From NCBI GenBank assembly GCA_913051825.1, contig CAJXCR010000010.1, positions 1 to 39,866 on the forward strand: a stretch of 39,866 bases of DNA, read 5' to 3'. This document shows, in pieces, positions 6,822 to 15,382 of the stretch. A model generated the notes under the pieces. The model was not told the origin of the DNA. It saw only the letters and a list, made by a program, of their open reading frames with translations, and did not search any database. The DNA is from an uncultured Halieaceae bacterium (lineage in GTDB: Bacteria; Pseudomonadota; Gammaproteobacteria; Pseudomonadales; Halieaceae). The position numbers and the translations under genes are program-made. How positions within the stretch are numbered: the first letter of the stretch is position 1; each line of letters begins with the position of its first letter.

Positions 6822-9263
6822 TTATCGGCGCATCTTCTCTCCTGAAGGATCATAAAGCGGCTTGAGAGTGGCCTTAGCAGCATGACGTTCGGTAGCAATC
6901 TCTATTTCCACTTTAGACTTTAATAGCGTTTCTTCGGAAAGATTAGGCAGGTTCACGTAACCCATGCCAATTGAAGATCCAATAGAATGTCCATACATAG
7001 CAGATGTTAAGTATCCAACGATAGCTTCATTTACTACGATAGGTTCATTGTGATAAAGGAATAGATCGGGATCTTGCAATGCAAATTGTACTAGACGTCT
7101 TTCAGTTTTCTTGGAATTAGCTGACCTTAGAAAAGCATCGCGACCAATAAAATCACTCGCATCAGGTTTGGCAGTGAACGAAAGACCAGCTTGGTGTAAA
7201 TTGTCTTCGGTACCAATATCATGGCCCCAATGGCGGAATCCTTTTTCTAAACGAAGGCTATTTACAGCATGCAAACCAACATTTGATAAGTCAAAAGCCT
7301 TCCCTGCCAGCTGAATATCTTTTAAGACTTTGACAGCGCTTTCGCTAGGGATAAAAATCTCCCATCCCAATTCACCCACATATGACAATCTTTGTATCCA
7401 AACGGTTTTTCCATTTAGCTTGGAAAATTTACCCGTGCCAAAATTAAACGCCTTTGAGGTTAGGTCTGATTCAATCATAGGCTGTAACAAATCTCTGGAA
7501 TTTGGGCCTTGTAATGCCAAGCAAGCGTAGCTCATAGTTAGATCAGTCAATTTTACATCGGGTTCAAGATGATGTTTCAATCTCCACCAATCTCGATTCA
7601 AGGATCCAATCCCCGTTATAATCCAGAAGCGATCTTCCTCTAATCTTGCGATAGTCAGATCTGCTTCAATCCCACCTCGATCATTTAACCACTGCGTATA
7701 AATCACCTTGCCGACTTCAACATCTATATTTGCGCAGCTCAGTCGCTGTAAAGTAGGCAGGGCACCAATACCTGATATTTCAAACTTTCCAAAAGATGAA
7801 ATATCGTAAAGGCCTACTGATTCGCGCACTGAAGTATGTTCTGCGGCCGCGCAGTCCAACCAGTTTTGTTTTCTGTAGGTATATTTGTAAGCGGGGTCAA
7901 TTCCGTTATGTGCAAACCAATTAGGTCGCTCGTAACCACCCACCTCTCCGAAGCAGGCGCCTTGATCAGCAAGCTCTTGATGCAGTGGTGATTTCCAGAG
8001 ATTTCTTGCAGTTTTATATTGATAGAAGGGCCAATGCATTGCATACGTGTGTCCCAAAGCCTCGGGAATGCGAGCTTCAACATAATTTTGTGTCGTTTGC
8101 ACAGAATTATTTCGTCTCACATCTGTCTCCGTAACTTCGCCTGACGGATATCCGTCAACTATCCAGTCTGAAAGAATTTTGCCTAGGCCGCCAGCAGCGG
8201 CGATACCTTTCGAATTCATGCCACACGCTACGAAAAGATTGTTAATTTCAGGGACTGGACCCATCAGATGCAAGTTGTCATTAGTGAAGCTTTCAGGGCC
8301 ATTAAAAAATGTTCTAATGCCAACCGAACCAAATTGAGGAAATGTCTCCATGGCATTTAATAGATATGGTTCGATGTGTTCCATTTCAGTTGGGAATTCA
8401 TCAAAACAAAAATCGTCCGTTATTCGTGACATTGGACAACCGATGGCATTTTTTTCAAACCAACCTACCAGCATTTTTCCGGCGTCTTCTTTGAAATATA
8501 TTTCTCTATCGAAATCTCTTAAGACCGGGCGTGGAGTGAGATCGGGGATTTCTTCTGTTACTACGTAATAGTGCTCACACGCATATAGCGGTAGATGGAT
8601 ATTTAGAGATGCCGCAATATCTCTTGACCATAAGCCTCCTGTAAGGATGACTTTTCTGCAGTTAATCTTTTCTTCACCGACTGTTACTCCAATTACTTTG
8701 GATTTGTCAGTCAAAATTCGATTCACCTTGGCAGATTCAATTATCTTTGCTCCTCTATTTTGAGCTCCTTTTGCGAGTGCCATCGTTGTGTCAATCGGGT
8801 TAGTTTGTCCATCCTTCTCAATATGTAAAGCACCAAGAATACCCTCAGAGTTGAGTCCGGGATAGAGTGCACTAATTTCATTAGGGCCAAGTATTTCTGA
8901 TTTAACACCAAATACTTTCGCCATGGACGCATTGCGCTTTAACTCTTCCAGTCTCTCTTTGTTTCTAGCTAGAGAAAGGCTGCCAATTTGTTTATACCCA
9001 GTAGCCTGTCCCGTCTCTTCTTCAAGGGTTGCGTAGAGTTCATGGCAGTATTTAGCGAGGTTCGTGAGGGTGGGAGTTGGCCAGAGCATGCTGACTAATC
9101 CAGCAGCATGCCAGGTTGTGCCACAGGTGAGTTGTTTTCTCTCTAGCAGGACTACATCATTTATCCCTCGCTTCGTAAGATGATAAGCAAGGGAGCAGCC
9201 TACTATTCCACCTCCAATAATGACAATTTCGGCTTCAGATGGCAGTAGATTCTGGGTACTCAA
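6822..9263 (-). CDS. Dimethylglycine/sarcosine dehydrogenase-type flavoprotein with GcvT domain (paralogue 1)
   Basis: 813 residues in the DAO-FAO_M-GcvT-GcvT_C arrangement. An N-terminal Rossmann motif (IVIIGGGIVGCSLAYHL, residues 13-29) precedes GTTWHAAG, whose H52 corresponds to the histidine that covalently holds FAD in mammalian DMGDH. The DAO domain runs to about 370 and a linker FAO_M domain to about 430. The folate-binding GcvT part includes LNDRGGIEADLTI with the conserved aspartate at 535, and GcvT_C ends with LKPLYDPSGEKMRR. Members oxidatively demethylate dimethylglycine, sarcosine or related N-methyl compounds and pass the carbon to tetrahydrofolate. Translation probably starts at TTG 9263, two bases after the stop of paralogue 2, with AAGG about ten bases upstream. 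It is the last gene of the mttB-dmgdh-dmgdh operon. The exact N-methyl substrate is unknown. Confidence 0.87.
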   Translation of the reverse strand: MSTQNLLPSEAEIVIIGGGIVGCSLAYHLTKRGINDVVLLERKQLTCGTTWHAAGLVSMLWPTPTLTNLAKYCHELYATLEEETGQATGYKQIGSLSLARNKERLEELKRNASMAKVFGVKSEILGPNEISALYPGLNSEGILGALHIEKDGQTNPIDTTMALAKGAQNRGAKIIESAKVNRILTDKSKVIGVTVGEEKINCRKVILTGGLWSRDIAASLNIHLPLYACEHYYVVTEEIPDLTPRPVLRDFDREIYFKEDAGKMLVGWFEKNAIGCPMSRITDDFCFDEFPTEMEHIEPYLLNAMETFPQFGSVGIRTFFNGPESFTNDNLHLMGPVPEINNLFVACGMNSKGIAAAGGLGKILSDWIVDGYPSGEVTETDVRRNNSVQTTQNYVEARIPEALGHTYAMHWPFYQYKTARNLWKSPLHQELADQGACFGEVGGYERPNWFAHNGIDPAYKYTYRKQNWLDCAAAEHTSVRESVGLYDISSFGKFEISGIGALPTLQRLSCANIDVEVGKVIYTQWLNDRGGIEADLTIARLEEDRFWIITGIGSLNRDWWRLKHHLEPDVKLTDLTMSYACLALQGPNSRDLLQPMIESDLTSKAFNFGTGKFSKLNGKTVWIQRLSYVGELGWEIFIPSESAVKVLKDIQLAGKAFDLSNVGLHAVNSLRLEKGFRHWGHDIGTEDNLHQAGLSFTAKPDASDFIGRDAFLRSANSKKTERRLVQFALQDPDLFLYHNEPIVVNEAIVGYLTSAMYGHSIGSSIGMGYVNLPNLSEETLLKSKVEIEIATERHAAKATLKPLYDPSGEKMRR

Positions 9264-9265
9264 TG

Positions 9266-11680
9266 TTAAGACCTTAGTTTTATATTGTCAGGGTCATAGG
9301 CAGGTTTTAGTTCCACATGAGCGTCTCTGAGTCCAGCTGCAGTTTGTACCTGAAGTCGTTCGTTCTGAGCTACAAGCTCTGGATGAATATAGGCGAAAGA
9401 CAAACTAAATCCAACACGGTGGCCAAATCCTCCACTGGTTGTTAGTCCGGCCAGCTCGCCATTACTGTATACCGCTTCATTTCCATAACATTCGGCGGCC
9501 ACGTCGTCATCAAATGCGAGATACGCTAACTTAGTATCAAGGCCTTTAGAAAGACGCTCATTGAGATTTTCTTTACCGATGAAGTCTTTTTCCAAACTAA
9601 TAAATCGAGTCATATCAGCTTCAAGTCCGCTGATTTCTTCAGTGAATTCAGTCCCCCAGGCTCTATATGCTTTTTCCATTCGAAGGGAGTTAAAGGCGTA
9701 TCCCCCAAAGTGATGCAGTCCGAGCTTTTCTCCAACTCGAAGTAATGACTCGAAAATAGATAACATTTGATATCGTTCCATATGTAGCTCGTAGCCAAGT
9801 TCTCCAGCATAAGAGACTCTGATAACTCTGACAGTCGCACTGTCTATTTTTACTGATTTACAAGTCAGCCAGGGAAAAGCATTATTTGACAAATCTTCAT
9901 CGGTAAGTGGTTGGAGAATTTCTCTAGCGTTAGGACCAGTTAAAAGAACTGCTGCTAATTCCTCAGTTTGATTATTTATCCGAACTTCGTATGTGTCGGC
10001 GTGATGATTCATCCATTGAATATCTCTTAGCTCAGACCCAATTGGTCCTACTAGATAGAAATGATTTTCCGTTATTCTCGTGATCGATTGCTCGGTTAAG
10101 ATTCCGCCATTGGCGGCATGAAATAATGTTAGTCCTAGCCGACCATCACTGTCTGGTAGTTGGTTGCAGGAAAGTTTATCTAAAAATAAGGCGGCATCTG
10201 TTCCAGTGATTTCAAATTTTGAAGATCCGGATATATCAATTATTCCTGCAGCGTCTCTTACATTTTGACACTCAGATGCGACGACTTCGTGAGTTGAACT
10301 TCTGGTCCATGTGGGTTTATCTTGTATATGACTTTTTTTAAACCAAAGTGGTTTTTCAAATCCCGAATTAACTCCGTGGACGGCTCCTCTATCAGCTAGT
10401 ATTGAGTAAAGTGGGCTGGTTCTTTTTATTCTCCCGTGATGTCTGTTTTCATTTGCACCCACTGCGGTATACATTACTTCATAGGATTCAATTGCTTTAG
10501 TAATACAGTAATCTTTATCTGCCCAAGGTCCAAATCTCCGACTATCTAAAGGAGCCATATTCAGTTCGGTTTGTCCATGCACCATCCATTGAGCTAGAAA
10601 CTTGCCTAAACCACCTTGCGCGATTCCAATGCTTGATCCGCACAGATTCCAGAAATTATTCAATCCTGACTGGGGGCCAACCAAGGCGTTATCGTCTGGG
10701 GTGTGAGTGATCGGTCCATTGATAATAGTTTTTACGCCGACTTCCGAGAAGATAGGCATCCTTTCCATGCACCGATCGAGAAATGGCATGAGTCTTTCCA
10801 GATCACCTTCAAATAATTCTCTATCGAAGCTCCAGTCCATGCCGCCTAGAGCCCAAGGCTTTGATCCACTGGTCTCATAAGGTCCTATTAGAAGGCCTTT
10901 TCCTTCTTGACGTAAATAGGCGGCACAGTAAGAGTCTCTGCATACCGGCAGTTCTGTTTCACGTGTTTCAAGTGAAGGATGACTTTCAGTCACTAAATAC
11001 TGGTGTTCCAGATTTATTATAGGAACTGATACCCCCACCATTTTCCCTACTTCAGGAGCGAAGCAGCCTGCTGCATTAACAACATGTTCAGCTGTTATCG
11101 TTCCTTTCTCAGTCACTACCTCCCATTTGCCTGACCTGGTGTAGTTGATCTCTATTACTCGATTAAATCTCTCTATCTGCGCGCCTTTTTTCTTGGCAAG
11201 CTGAGCCAGAGGCGTTACCACTGAAGTAGGATCGACATGCCCGTCATTTGGTGTATATGCAATTATTCTCGCGCTCTTTAAGTCTAGAAATGGGTGGATT
11301 TTTGAGGCTTCTTGTTTAGAAATTATGTGGAAGTCGCAGGGTACATTTTTAGCGCGGCTCTCCAGATGACGAAACCACTCTTCCTCGAGTTTACTGTAGC
11401 CAATTCTAAGGCTGCCAGTCTGGTGAAACGTGGATTGATCTCCTGTAAGTCTTGGCAGGATTTCGTTATAAAGCTTGATGGAGTAATCATGGATCTTTGC
11501 AACTGTCATGTTGCCGATAAAATTTGAGGCTAAGCCCGCTGCATGCCAGGTGGAGCCGCTTGTTAACTCTCCTTTTTCTATAAGGATAATATCTGTCCAA
11601 CCCTCTTCGGCTAAATGATAAAGTAGGTTGACGCCTAATGAGCCTCCGCCAACTATTGCGACTTGAACATGGGACTTCAT
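9266..11680 (-). CDS. Dimethylglycine/sarcosine dehydrogenase-type flavoprotein with GcvT domain (paralogue 2)
   Basis: 804 residues with the same domain order as the next gene: VAIVGGGSLGVNLLYHL at residues 7-23, GSTWHAAG with the putative flavin-linking H46, a DAO domain to about 370, FAO_M, then GcvT and GcvT_C ending LKPAYDPDNIKLRS. The two proteins are clear but diverged paralogues. In the folate-domain loop where paralogue 1 has GGIEADLTI, this protein has GGILTEQSI, so the conserved aspartate aligns with E530. That change could alter tetrahydrofolate chemistry. It lies 25 bp after mttB and 2 bp before paralogue 1. The products may form a complex or act on successive methylation states (for example dimethyl then monomethyl), which is inference. 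Confidence 0.86.
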   Translation of the reverse strand: MKSHVQVAIVGGGSLGVNLLYHLAEEGWTDIILIEKGELTSGSTWHAAGLASNFIGNMTVAKIHDYSIKLYNEILPRLTGDQSTFHQTGSLRIGYSKLEEEWFRHLESRAKNVPCDFHIISKQEASKIHPFLDLKSARIIAYTPNDGHVDPTSVVTPLAQLAKKKGAQIERFNRVIEINYTRSGKWEVVTEKGTITAEHVVNAAGCFAPEVGKMVGVSVPIINLEHQYLVTESHPSLETRETELPVCRDSYCAAYLRQEGKGLLIGPYETSGSKPWALGGMDWSFDRELFEGDLERLMPFLDRCMERMPIFSEVGVKTIINGPITHTPDDNALVGPQSGLNNFWNLCGSSIGIAQGGLGKFLAQWMVHGQTELNMAPLDSRRFGPWADKDYCITKAIESYEVMYTAVGANENRHHGRIKRTSPLYSILADRGAVHGVNSGFEKPLWFKKSHIQDKPTWTRSSTHEVVASECQNVRDAAGIIDISGSSKFEITGTDAALFLDKLSCNQLPDSDGRLGLTLFHAANGGILTEQSITRITENHFYLVGPIGSELRDIQWMNHHADTYEVRINNQTEELAAVLLTGPNAREILQPLTDEDLSNNAFPWLTCKSVKIDSATVRVIRVSYAGELGYELHMERYQMLSIFESLLRVGEKLGLHHFGGYAFNSLRMEKAYRAWGTEFTEEISGLEADMTRFISLEKDFIGKENLNERLSKGLDTKLAYLAFDDDVAAECYGNEAVYSNGELAGLTTSGGFGHRVGFSLSFAYIHPELVAQNERLQVQTAAGLRDAHVELKPAYDPDNIKLRS

Positions 11681-11705
11681 AAATTATCTCAATAGAAAAA
11701 TAGTG

Positions 11706-13253
11706 CTAATTTTCGCGTCCCATCGACTTGCGATCTAAGAAAATTGGGAAGGCTTCGCGAATATCTCTGTCGATAGTATCATCAATATGTTTGGGAAAAT
11801 AAGAAGACAGAATCTTTTCTTTCTCTTTGACTGCTTTTAGAAGTGGATCTGGTTTTTTGGCGTCCAACCATTCGCTAGGGCTATGTCGATCAAAATAATC
11901 TGGGTAAATGTATTCGCTTTGCATGACGTCTAAGGTTTGATCAGATCCTAAGTAATGGCCCTTGCCATTTAGGCAAACATCTCGCATGACATCGAAGCCC
12001 AAGGTTTTATCATTTACAGTAATTCCTTTTGTACTCCTGAGCGATGCTCCGAGGATGTCATTATCTAGCAGGAGGCTTTCGGGGCAGGCGCCGAGAAGGC
12101 TCGCATACATTCCAGCAGACTCATAGATTATATTTGCTCCAGCAAGTGCAGCACTAGAAACGTTAGCGGCGTGTTCCGCCCCTCCTTGAAAATCTGGCAG
12201 TTTGGAGTCAGACATTCCGCATCCTGTGCCAGTCGGTAGATTTAAGTTGAGTCCAACTTGAGCACATGCGGCTGATAGCAAGCCTTGTTCTGGTGATCCT
12301 CCGCTCATCGCTCCTGTCCGCAGATCAGATACGAAAGGCCATGTTCCTATTATGGCGGGCGCGCCTGGTTTAATTGCATTGACATACACGAGTCCGCCCA
12401 AGCATTCAGCCCAAGCTTGGGACACAGTGCCGGCGAGGCATGGTGGCGCGGTTGCGCCGGCCTGTCCCGCTGAAAGCAGTAAAACGGGCATGCCACCTTC
12501 AACCGCGATTCTTAAACATTCTAATGACTCTTCGGCAAATTTCATGGGCGGCACTACGAAGCAATTAGATTGGCTGACAAATGGTCTTGATCTCCATGCT
12601 TCCTCATCACCAGCGATCATGTGCAGCATCTTTAATGTTTGCTGCAGGTGAGCTGCTTCGGTCCAGCTAGATCCAACGTGTTTAGCTGTGCCCATAACCG
12701 CGTTGTAGGTTGTATTTAAATCCATTGCGTAGCTGTCAGAAATATCTCGCAGGACGCAAGTTCTCTGAAACATGTGGATGTGCTCGCAGGTATCTGTGAT
12801 TCTCGCCATGTCGTAAAGATCTTTTGCGGTGGAATCTCGATAAGTTTTGTTTATGGGATCCGCTATCATTCCCGCTGCGCCTGCCGTAGAGAAGTGCACT
12901 CTGCTTCCACTTAAATCAAGATCATATTTTGGATTCTGTCCATGCAGAACTAGGTCTTTCGTGCTGGATGCAATGGCGTTTTCTACTACTTCCCTTGGCA
13001 TTCTCAACCGACCATCATTTCCCAATTTAGCTCCAATAGACTGGCAAGTTTCTATGCAATGGGGCGTTGGCTGACTAAAACCAATTTCGGACAGAATCTT
13101 GAAAGAATTCTCGATAACATCGTCGACCTGATCCTCGCTGAGCGGTTTAAATTTCCCCCCACTTTCGCCTGCATGGACCGGCTTAAGGTTATCTGATAGT
13201 GGCGCGGAGCGTATTGCTACGCGAGATTTTCTACCTCCAGATCTTCGTGACAT
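11706..13253 (-). CDS. MttB-family (trimethylamine/betaine methyltransferase-like) protein, non-pyrrolysine
   Basis: 515 residues matching the MttB TIM-barrel family. Visible blocks include HFSTAGAAGMIADP, a central FVSQSNCFVVPPMKFAEE, PVLLLSAGQAGATAPPCLAG, GTWPFVSDLRTGAMSGGSPE and LPTGTGCGMSDSKLPDFQGG. The reading frame is uninterrupted, so it belongs to the non-pyrrolysine branch, whose characterised members (MtgB and relatives) transfer methyl groups from glycine betaine or other quaternary amines to a corrinoid protein. No corrinoid (MttC-type) protein or its reactivase is in the window. The first gene of its operon, it has a very strong ribosome site (AAAGGTGATC) just before the ATG. Two DMGDH-type genes follow, consistent with demethylation of a methylated amine into the folate pool. 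Confidence 0.87.
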   Translation of the reverse strand: MSRRSGGRKSRVAIRSAPLSDNLKPVHAGESGGKFKPLSEDQVDDVIENSFKILSEIGFSQPTPHCIETCQSIGAKLGNDGRLRMPREVVENAIASSTKDLVLHGQNPKYDLDLSGSRVHFSTAGAAGMIADPINKTYRDSTAKDLYDMARITDTCEHIHMFQRTCVLRDISDSYAMDLNTTYNAVMGTAKHVGSSWTEAAHLQQTLKMLHMIAGDEEAWRSRPFVSQSNCFVVPPMKFAEESLECLRIAVEGGMPVLLLSAGQAGATAPPCLAGTVSQAWAECLGGLVYVNAIKPGAPAIIGTWPFVSDLRTGAMSGGSPEQGLLSAACAQVGLNLNLPTGTGCGMSDSKLPDFQGGAEHAANVSSAALAGANIIYESAGMYASLLGACPESLLLDNDILGASLRSTKGITVNDKTLGFDVMRDVCLNGKGHYLGSDQTLDVMQSEYIYPDYFDRHSPSEWLDAKKPDPLLKAVKEKEKILSSYFPKHIDDTIDRDIREAFPIFLDRKSMGREN

Positions 13254-13255
13254 TT

Positions 13256-13265
13256 GATCACCTTT
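13256..13265 (-). promoter_or_regulatory. Strong Shine-Dalgarno site of mttB
   Basis: On the minus strand this reads AAAGGTGATC, two bases before the mttB ATG. It is complementary over nine or more bases to the standard 16S rRNA 3' tail (anti-SD for TAAGGAGGTGATCC), which supports the chosen start and suggests high translation of the operon's first gene. Confidence 0.7.
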
Positions 13266-13287
13266 GGAGCTTTTATCTAGGCAGAGT

Positions 13288-13314
13288 TTGCAGAATTTAT
13301 ATAATTCTACGCAA
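13288..13314. repeat. Imperfect palindrome in the mttB leader
   Basis: The core GAATT-TATAT-AATTC at 13293-13307 is a perfect inverted repeat. It extends by one more pair (A/T) and, after a two-base bulge, by TTGC/GCAA at 13288-13291 and 13311-13314. It lies about 35-60 bp upstream of the mttB start, between the start and a candidate promoter, so it could be an operator or an RNA hairpin. No known riboswitch consensus (cobalamin, glycine, SAM) was recognised in this 208-bp gap. Confidence 0.5.
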
Positions 13315-13359
13315 TACCTAAAGGCGACATTTTCTTGTCGTTTTTAGATGTAATTTTTA

Positions 13360-13388
13360 TTTAAAGGTTGCGTAACTTCTTGCTTCAA
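13360..13388 (-). promoter_or_regulatory. Candidate sigma-70 promoter for the mttB operon
   Basis: Reading the minus strand, TTGAAG (13388-13383) and TTTAAA (13365-13360) are separated by exactly 17 bases. Each hexamer matches the consensus at four of six positions. Transcription would begin near 13353, giving a leader of about 100 bases. Only this spacing and position support it. Confidence 0.3.
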
Positions 13389-13461
13389 TTATTAGAAACT
13401 TTCAAGGGAACGGGCAGAACAGATGCTAATTAGACCGATTCGTGCCGACTCTATCATAATC

Positions 13462-14475
13462 TTATAAGCCAATATTTTGATCGAGTTTGAGTGTGTCTAT
13501 TATCTGAAAGATTGATTGCATCTCACTCAACAAGCTTTTTGCATCGTCGATAAAATCTTCTCGTTCATGAATTGAACCAGGTTCAAACATATTACGTTTT
13601 ATTGAGATCAGCATAAGCAATGATTCGTTACAGAAAGAGCATTCGATTTTCTTTCCTCCGAACGTCGTTTTCAAGTCAAGCAGTCGTTGCATGAATGATG
13701 GTGTCAGCAGATATCTGGCCTCTACTTGATCGTTTGAATAGACTTCGAACTCATCTTCAAATTCAGGGTCCTCTAACCTGACTGACTCCAATGTAGACGT
13801 CTTGCTTTTTAACCAATTGCCGATGGATCCAGAATCTTTTCTAACTATGGTCTTTCCTTCAAAAGTTTTATTCATGCTGATCTCTATCATGATGCCTTTA
13901 AAGACAGTCTGAACACTTCTGTTTTTCCCGTATCCACTTTCTTTCTCAAGTTCTGATTCAAAAAGAGTAATTTGTACTCCTTTATATGTTCCAGTTATAA
14001 GATCTTCATTTGACTCACTCGTATAGCTGGGGAGAATCTCAAAATCCTTGTAATTCTTTGGTCCACCAGATTTCATCTCTGATGCGAAACTGAAATCCCC
14101 TAAGAAAGATAAAATATGCGGAAAAATTTCAGATTTAATACTTTCCTGGTAAACCTCACAAGAGCTTTTTACAAACCAAACCCAAGCAGAAATACCGAAT
14201 ATAAATACAAAGAAAGCTAGGTTCGGGGAATCGAATAATAAGAAATATGAAAACCAAACAAGGCCAACTAGTATGGGAAGCGTATAAAAGAGACGTTGTC
14301 TCGCAACCTTCAATGCATTTACGCGTTCAAATTCGTATTCTTCTACACGTTCTTTTAAGTGTGTTTGGTAATGTCTAGCGAACCCTTTTTCATACTCATG
14401 CTCTTCAATATATTTCTGTGCAGTTGCTGGTTTTTTGATTCCTAGGCCTAAAAAAAGCTTTGCTATGGATGCCAT
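13462..14475 (-). CDS. DUF3137 family membrane protein
   Basis: 337 residues. An N-terminal charged region is followed by two hydrophobic helices at about 62-82 and 85-106 (LFYTLPILVGLVWFSYFLLF and LAFFVFIFGISAWVWFV). A long cytoplasmic domain then carries the DUF3137 signature: GVQITLFESEL, QTVFKGIMIEISMNKTFEGK, and EDPEFEDEFEVYSNDQVEAR followed by YLLTPSFMQRLLDLK. The function of this family is unknown; galanin-receptor-like naming in some databases is not informative. A strong ribosome site (GAGGAGT) lies five bases before the ATG. The gene sits 50 bp after the NmrA-like gene on the same strand and may share its transcript, though no functional link is evident. Confidence 0.8.
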   Translation of the reverse strand: MASIAKLFLGLGIKKPATAQKYIEEHEYEKGFARHYQTHLKERVEEYEFERVNALKVARQRLFYTLPILVGLVWFSYFLLFDSPNLAFFVFIFGISAWVWFVKSSCEVYQESIKSEIFPHILSFLGDFSFASEMKSGGPKNYKDFEILPSYTSESNEDLITGTYKGVQITLFESELEKESGYGKNRSVQTVFKGIMIEISMNKTFEGKTIVRKDSGSIGNWLKSKTSTLESVRLEDPEFEDEFEVYSNDQVEARYLLTPSFMQRLLDLKTTFGGKKIECSFCNESLLMLISIKRNMFEPGSIHEREDFIDDAKSLLSEMQSIFQIIDTLKLDQNIGL

Positions 14476-14525
14476 CTACACTCCTCACTTAAAATCAGAT
14501 GTATCTTTTCCCGCGTCAAAGCTAC

Positions 14526-15377
14526 TTACTCCAAGCTCGCTCGGTGTCTTTCAGCAAAATCTGCTATAGATGCTGGTTCCCTGCCCAATATATTATGAAG
14601 ATCACTCGACACATCTTCGAGAGCACCTCCGGCTATCTCGGAGAATAGTGAAACTACTGCATTTACATGCCAAGTGCTTGGGATCGCTTTTTCGAGACTT
14701 TCCTGAAACTCGCCAATTGATATTGGCTGGTAGCGGATTTCTCGACCAAGAGATGCAGACAATTGCTGTGCCACTTCGGTGAATGATAATAATTGTGTGC
14801 CGCAAAGGTCATATTCTTTTTCTTTTAGATCGCTTCGCATGGCTATTTCGGCCGCTGCCACGCCCACATCACTTGCATCTACAATAGCTGTTTTGGCATT
14901 CCCCAGCGGAAGTGCGAAGCAATTCATATTCACGATAGAGTGTGCAAAAAGCAACATATTTTGCATAAAAAAGTTTGGTCTTAGAGATTGAAGTGAAATG
15001 GGCAACTCCGAAATAGCCTGCTCTATCTCGTAGTGAGCTTTTGGGAAAGGTGCGGTCGCGTCAGGTCCTGCTTCCATGGACGAAATCTTTATAATTCGCT
15101 CAGTGCCTTTTTCAACCGCGGCTTTTGCGATAGCAATTTCGTGTGTCGCCTGGTCTGGGTTATTGCCGGTGACTAGGATAATGGTTTGAATTTCGTTTAG
15201 ACCCATTGAAAAGTCTGGTCTTTCCGGTTCTATAACATGAATTTCTGCACCGGCCGCTTTTAGATCCTCGGCTTTTGAAAAGTCACGGGTAAAACCTCTG
15301 ACCTGGTAACCCGATGCCAATAGGTGACGAGCTGTAGATTTGCCGACACGCCCCGTTATTCCTGAGATTAAAATCAT
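14526..15377 (-). CDS. NmrA-like NAD(P)-binding protein (atypical SDR)
   Basis: 283 residues with an N-terminal nucleotide-binding motif ILISGITGRVGKSTARHLL (residues 2-20), followed by VRGFTRDFSKAEDLKAAGAE, the usual second strand and acidic/basic specificity turn of NmrA/YtfG-type atypical short-chain dehydrogenases. The conserved LRPNFFMQNML segment near residue 132 is also typical. Such proteins act as NAD(P)H-dependent quinone or isoflavone-type reductases, or as redox-sensing regulators without catalysis. No Tyr-x3-Lys catalytic pair is obvious, in keeping with the atypical group. The start lies only five bases after the MFS permease stop, with GGAGT upstream inside the permease gene, so the two are co-transcribed. 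Confidence 0.85.
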   Translation of the reverse strand: MILISGITGRVGKSTARHLLASGYQVRGFTRDFSKAEDLKAAGAEIHVIEPERPDFSMGLNEIQTIILVTGNNPDQATHEIAIAKAAVEKGTERIIKISSMEAGPDATAPFPKAHYEIEQAISELPISLQSLRPNFFMQNMLLFAHSIVNMNCFALPLGNAKTAIVDASDVGVAAAEIAMRSDLKEKEYDLCGTQLLSFTEVAQQLSASLGREIRYQPISIGEFQESLEKAIPSTWHVNAVVSLFSEIAGGALEDVSSDLHNILGREPASIADFAERHRASLE

Positions 15378-15382
15378 TAAAT

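Noticed and set aside
11706-13253. Possible pyrrolysine-containing MttB
   Set aside because: The frame has no internal amber codon and is full length, so it belongs to the non-pyrrolysine branch.
13325-13345. Hairpin CGACA...TGTCG followed by five T on the plus strand
   Set aside because: No plus-strand gene ends here (the flanking genes are on the minus strand), and the stem has only five pairs with a six-base loop, so a terminator is not supported.
13395-13457. 21-codon ATG frame just after the DUF3137 gene on the minus strand
   Set aside because: No ribosome site, no protein-like features and likely chance in a 208-bp gap.
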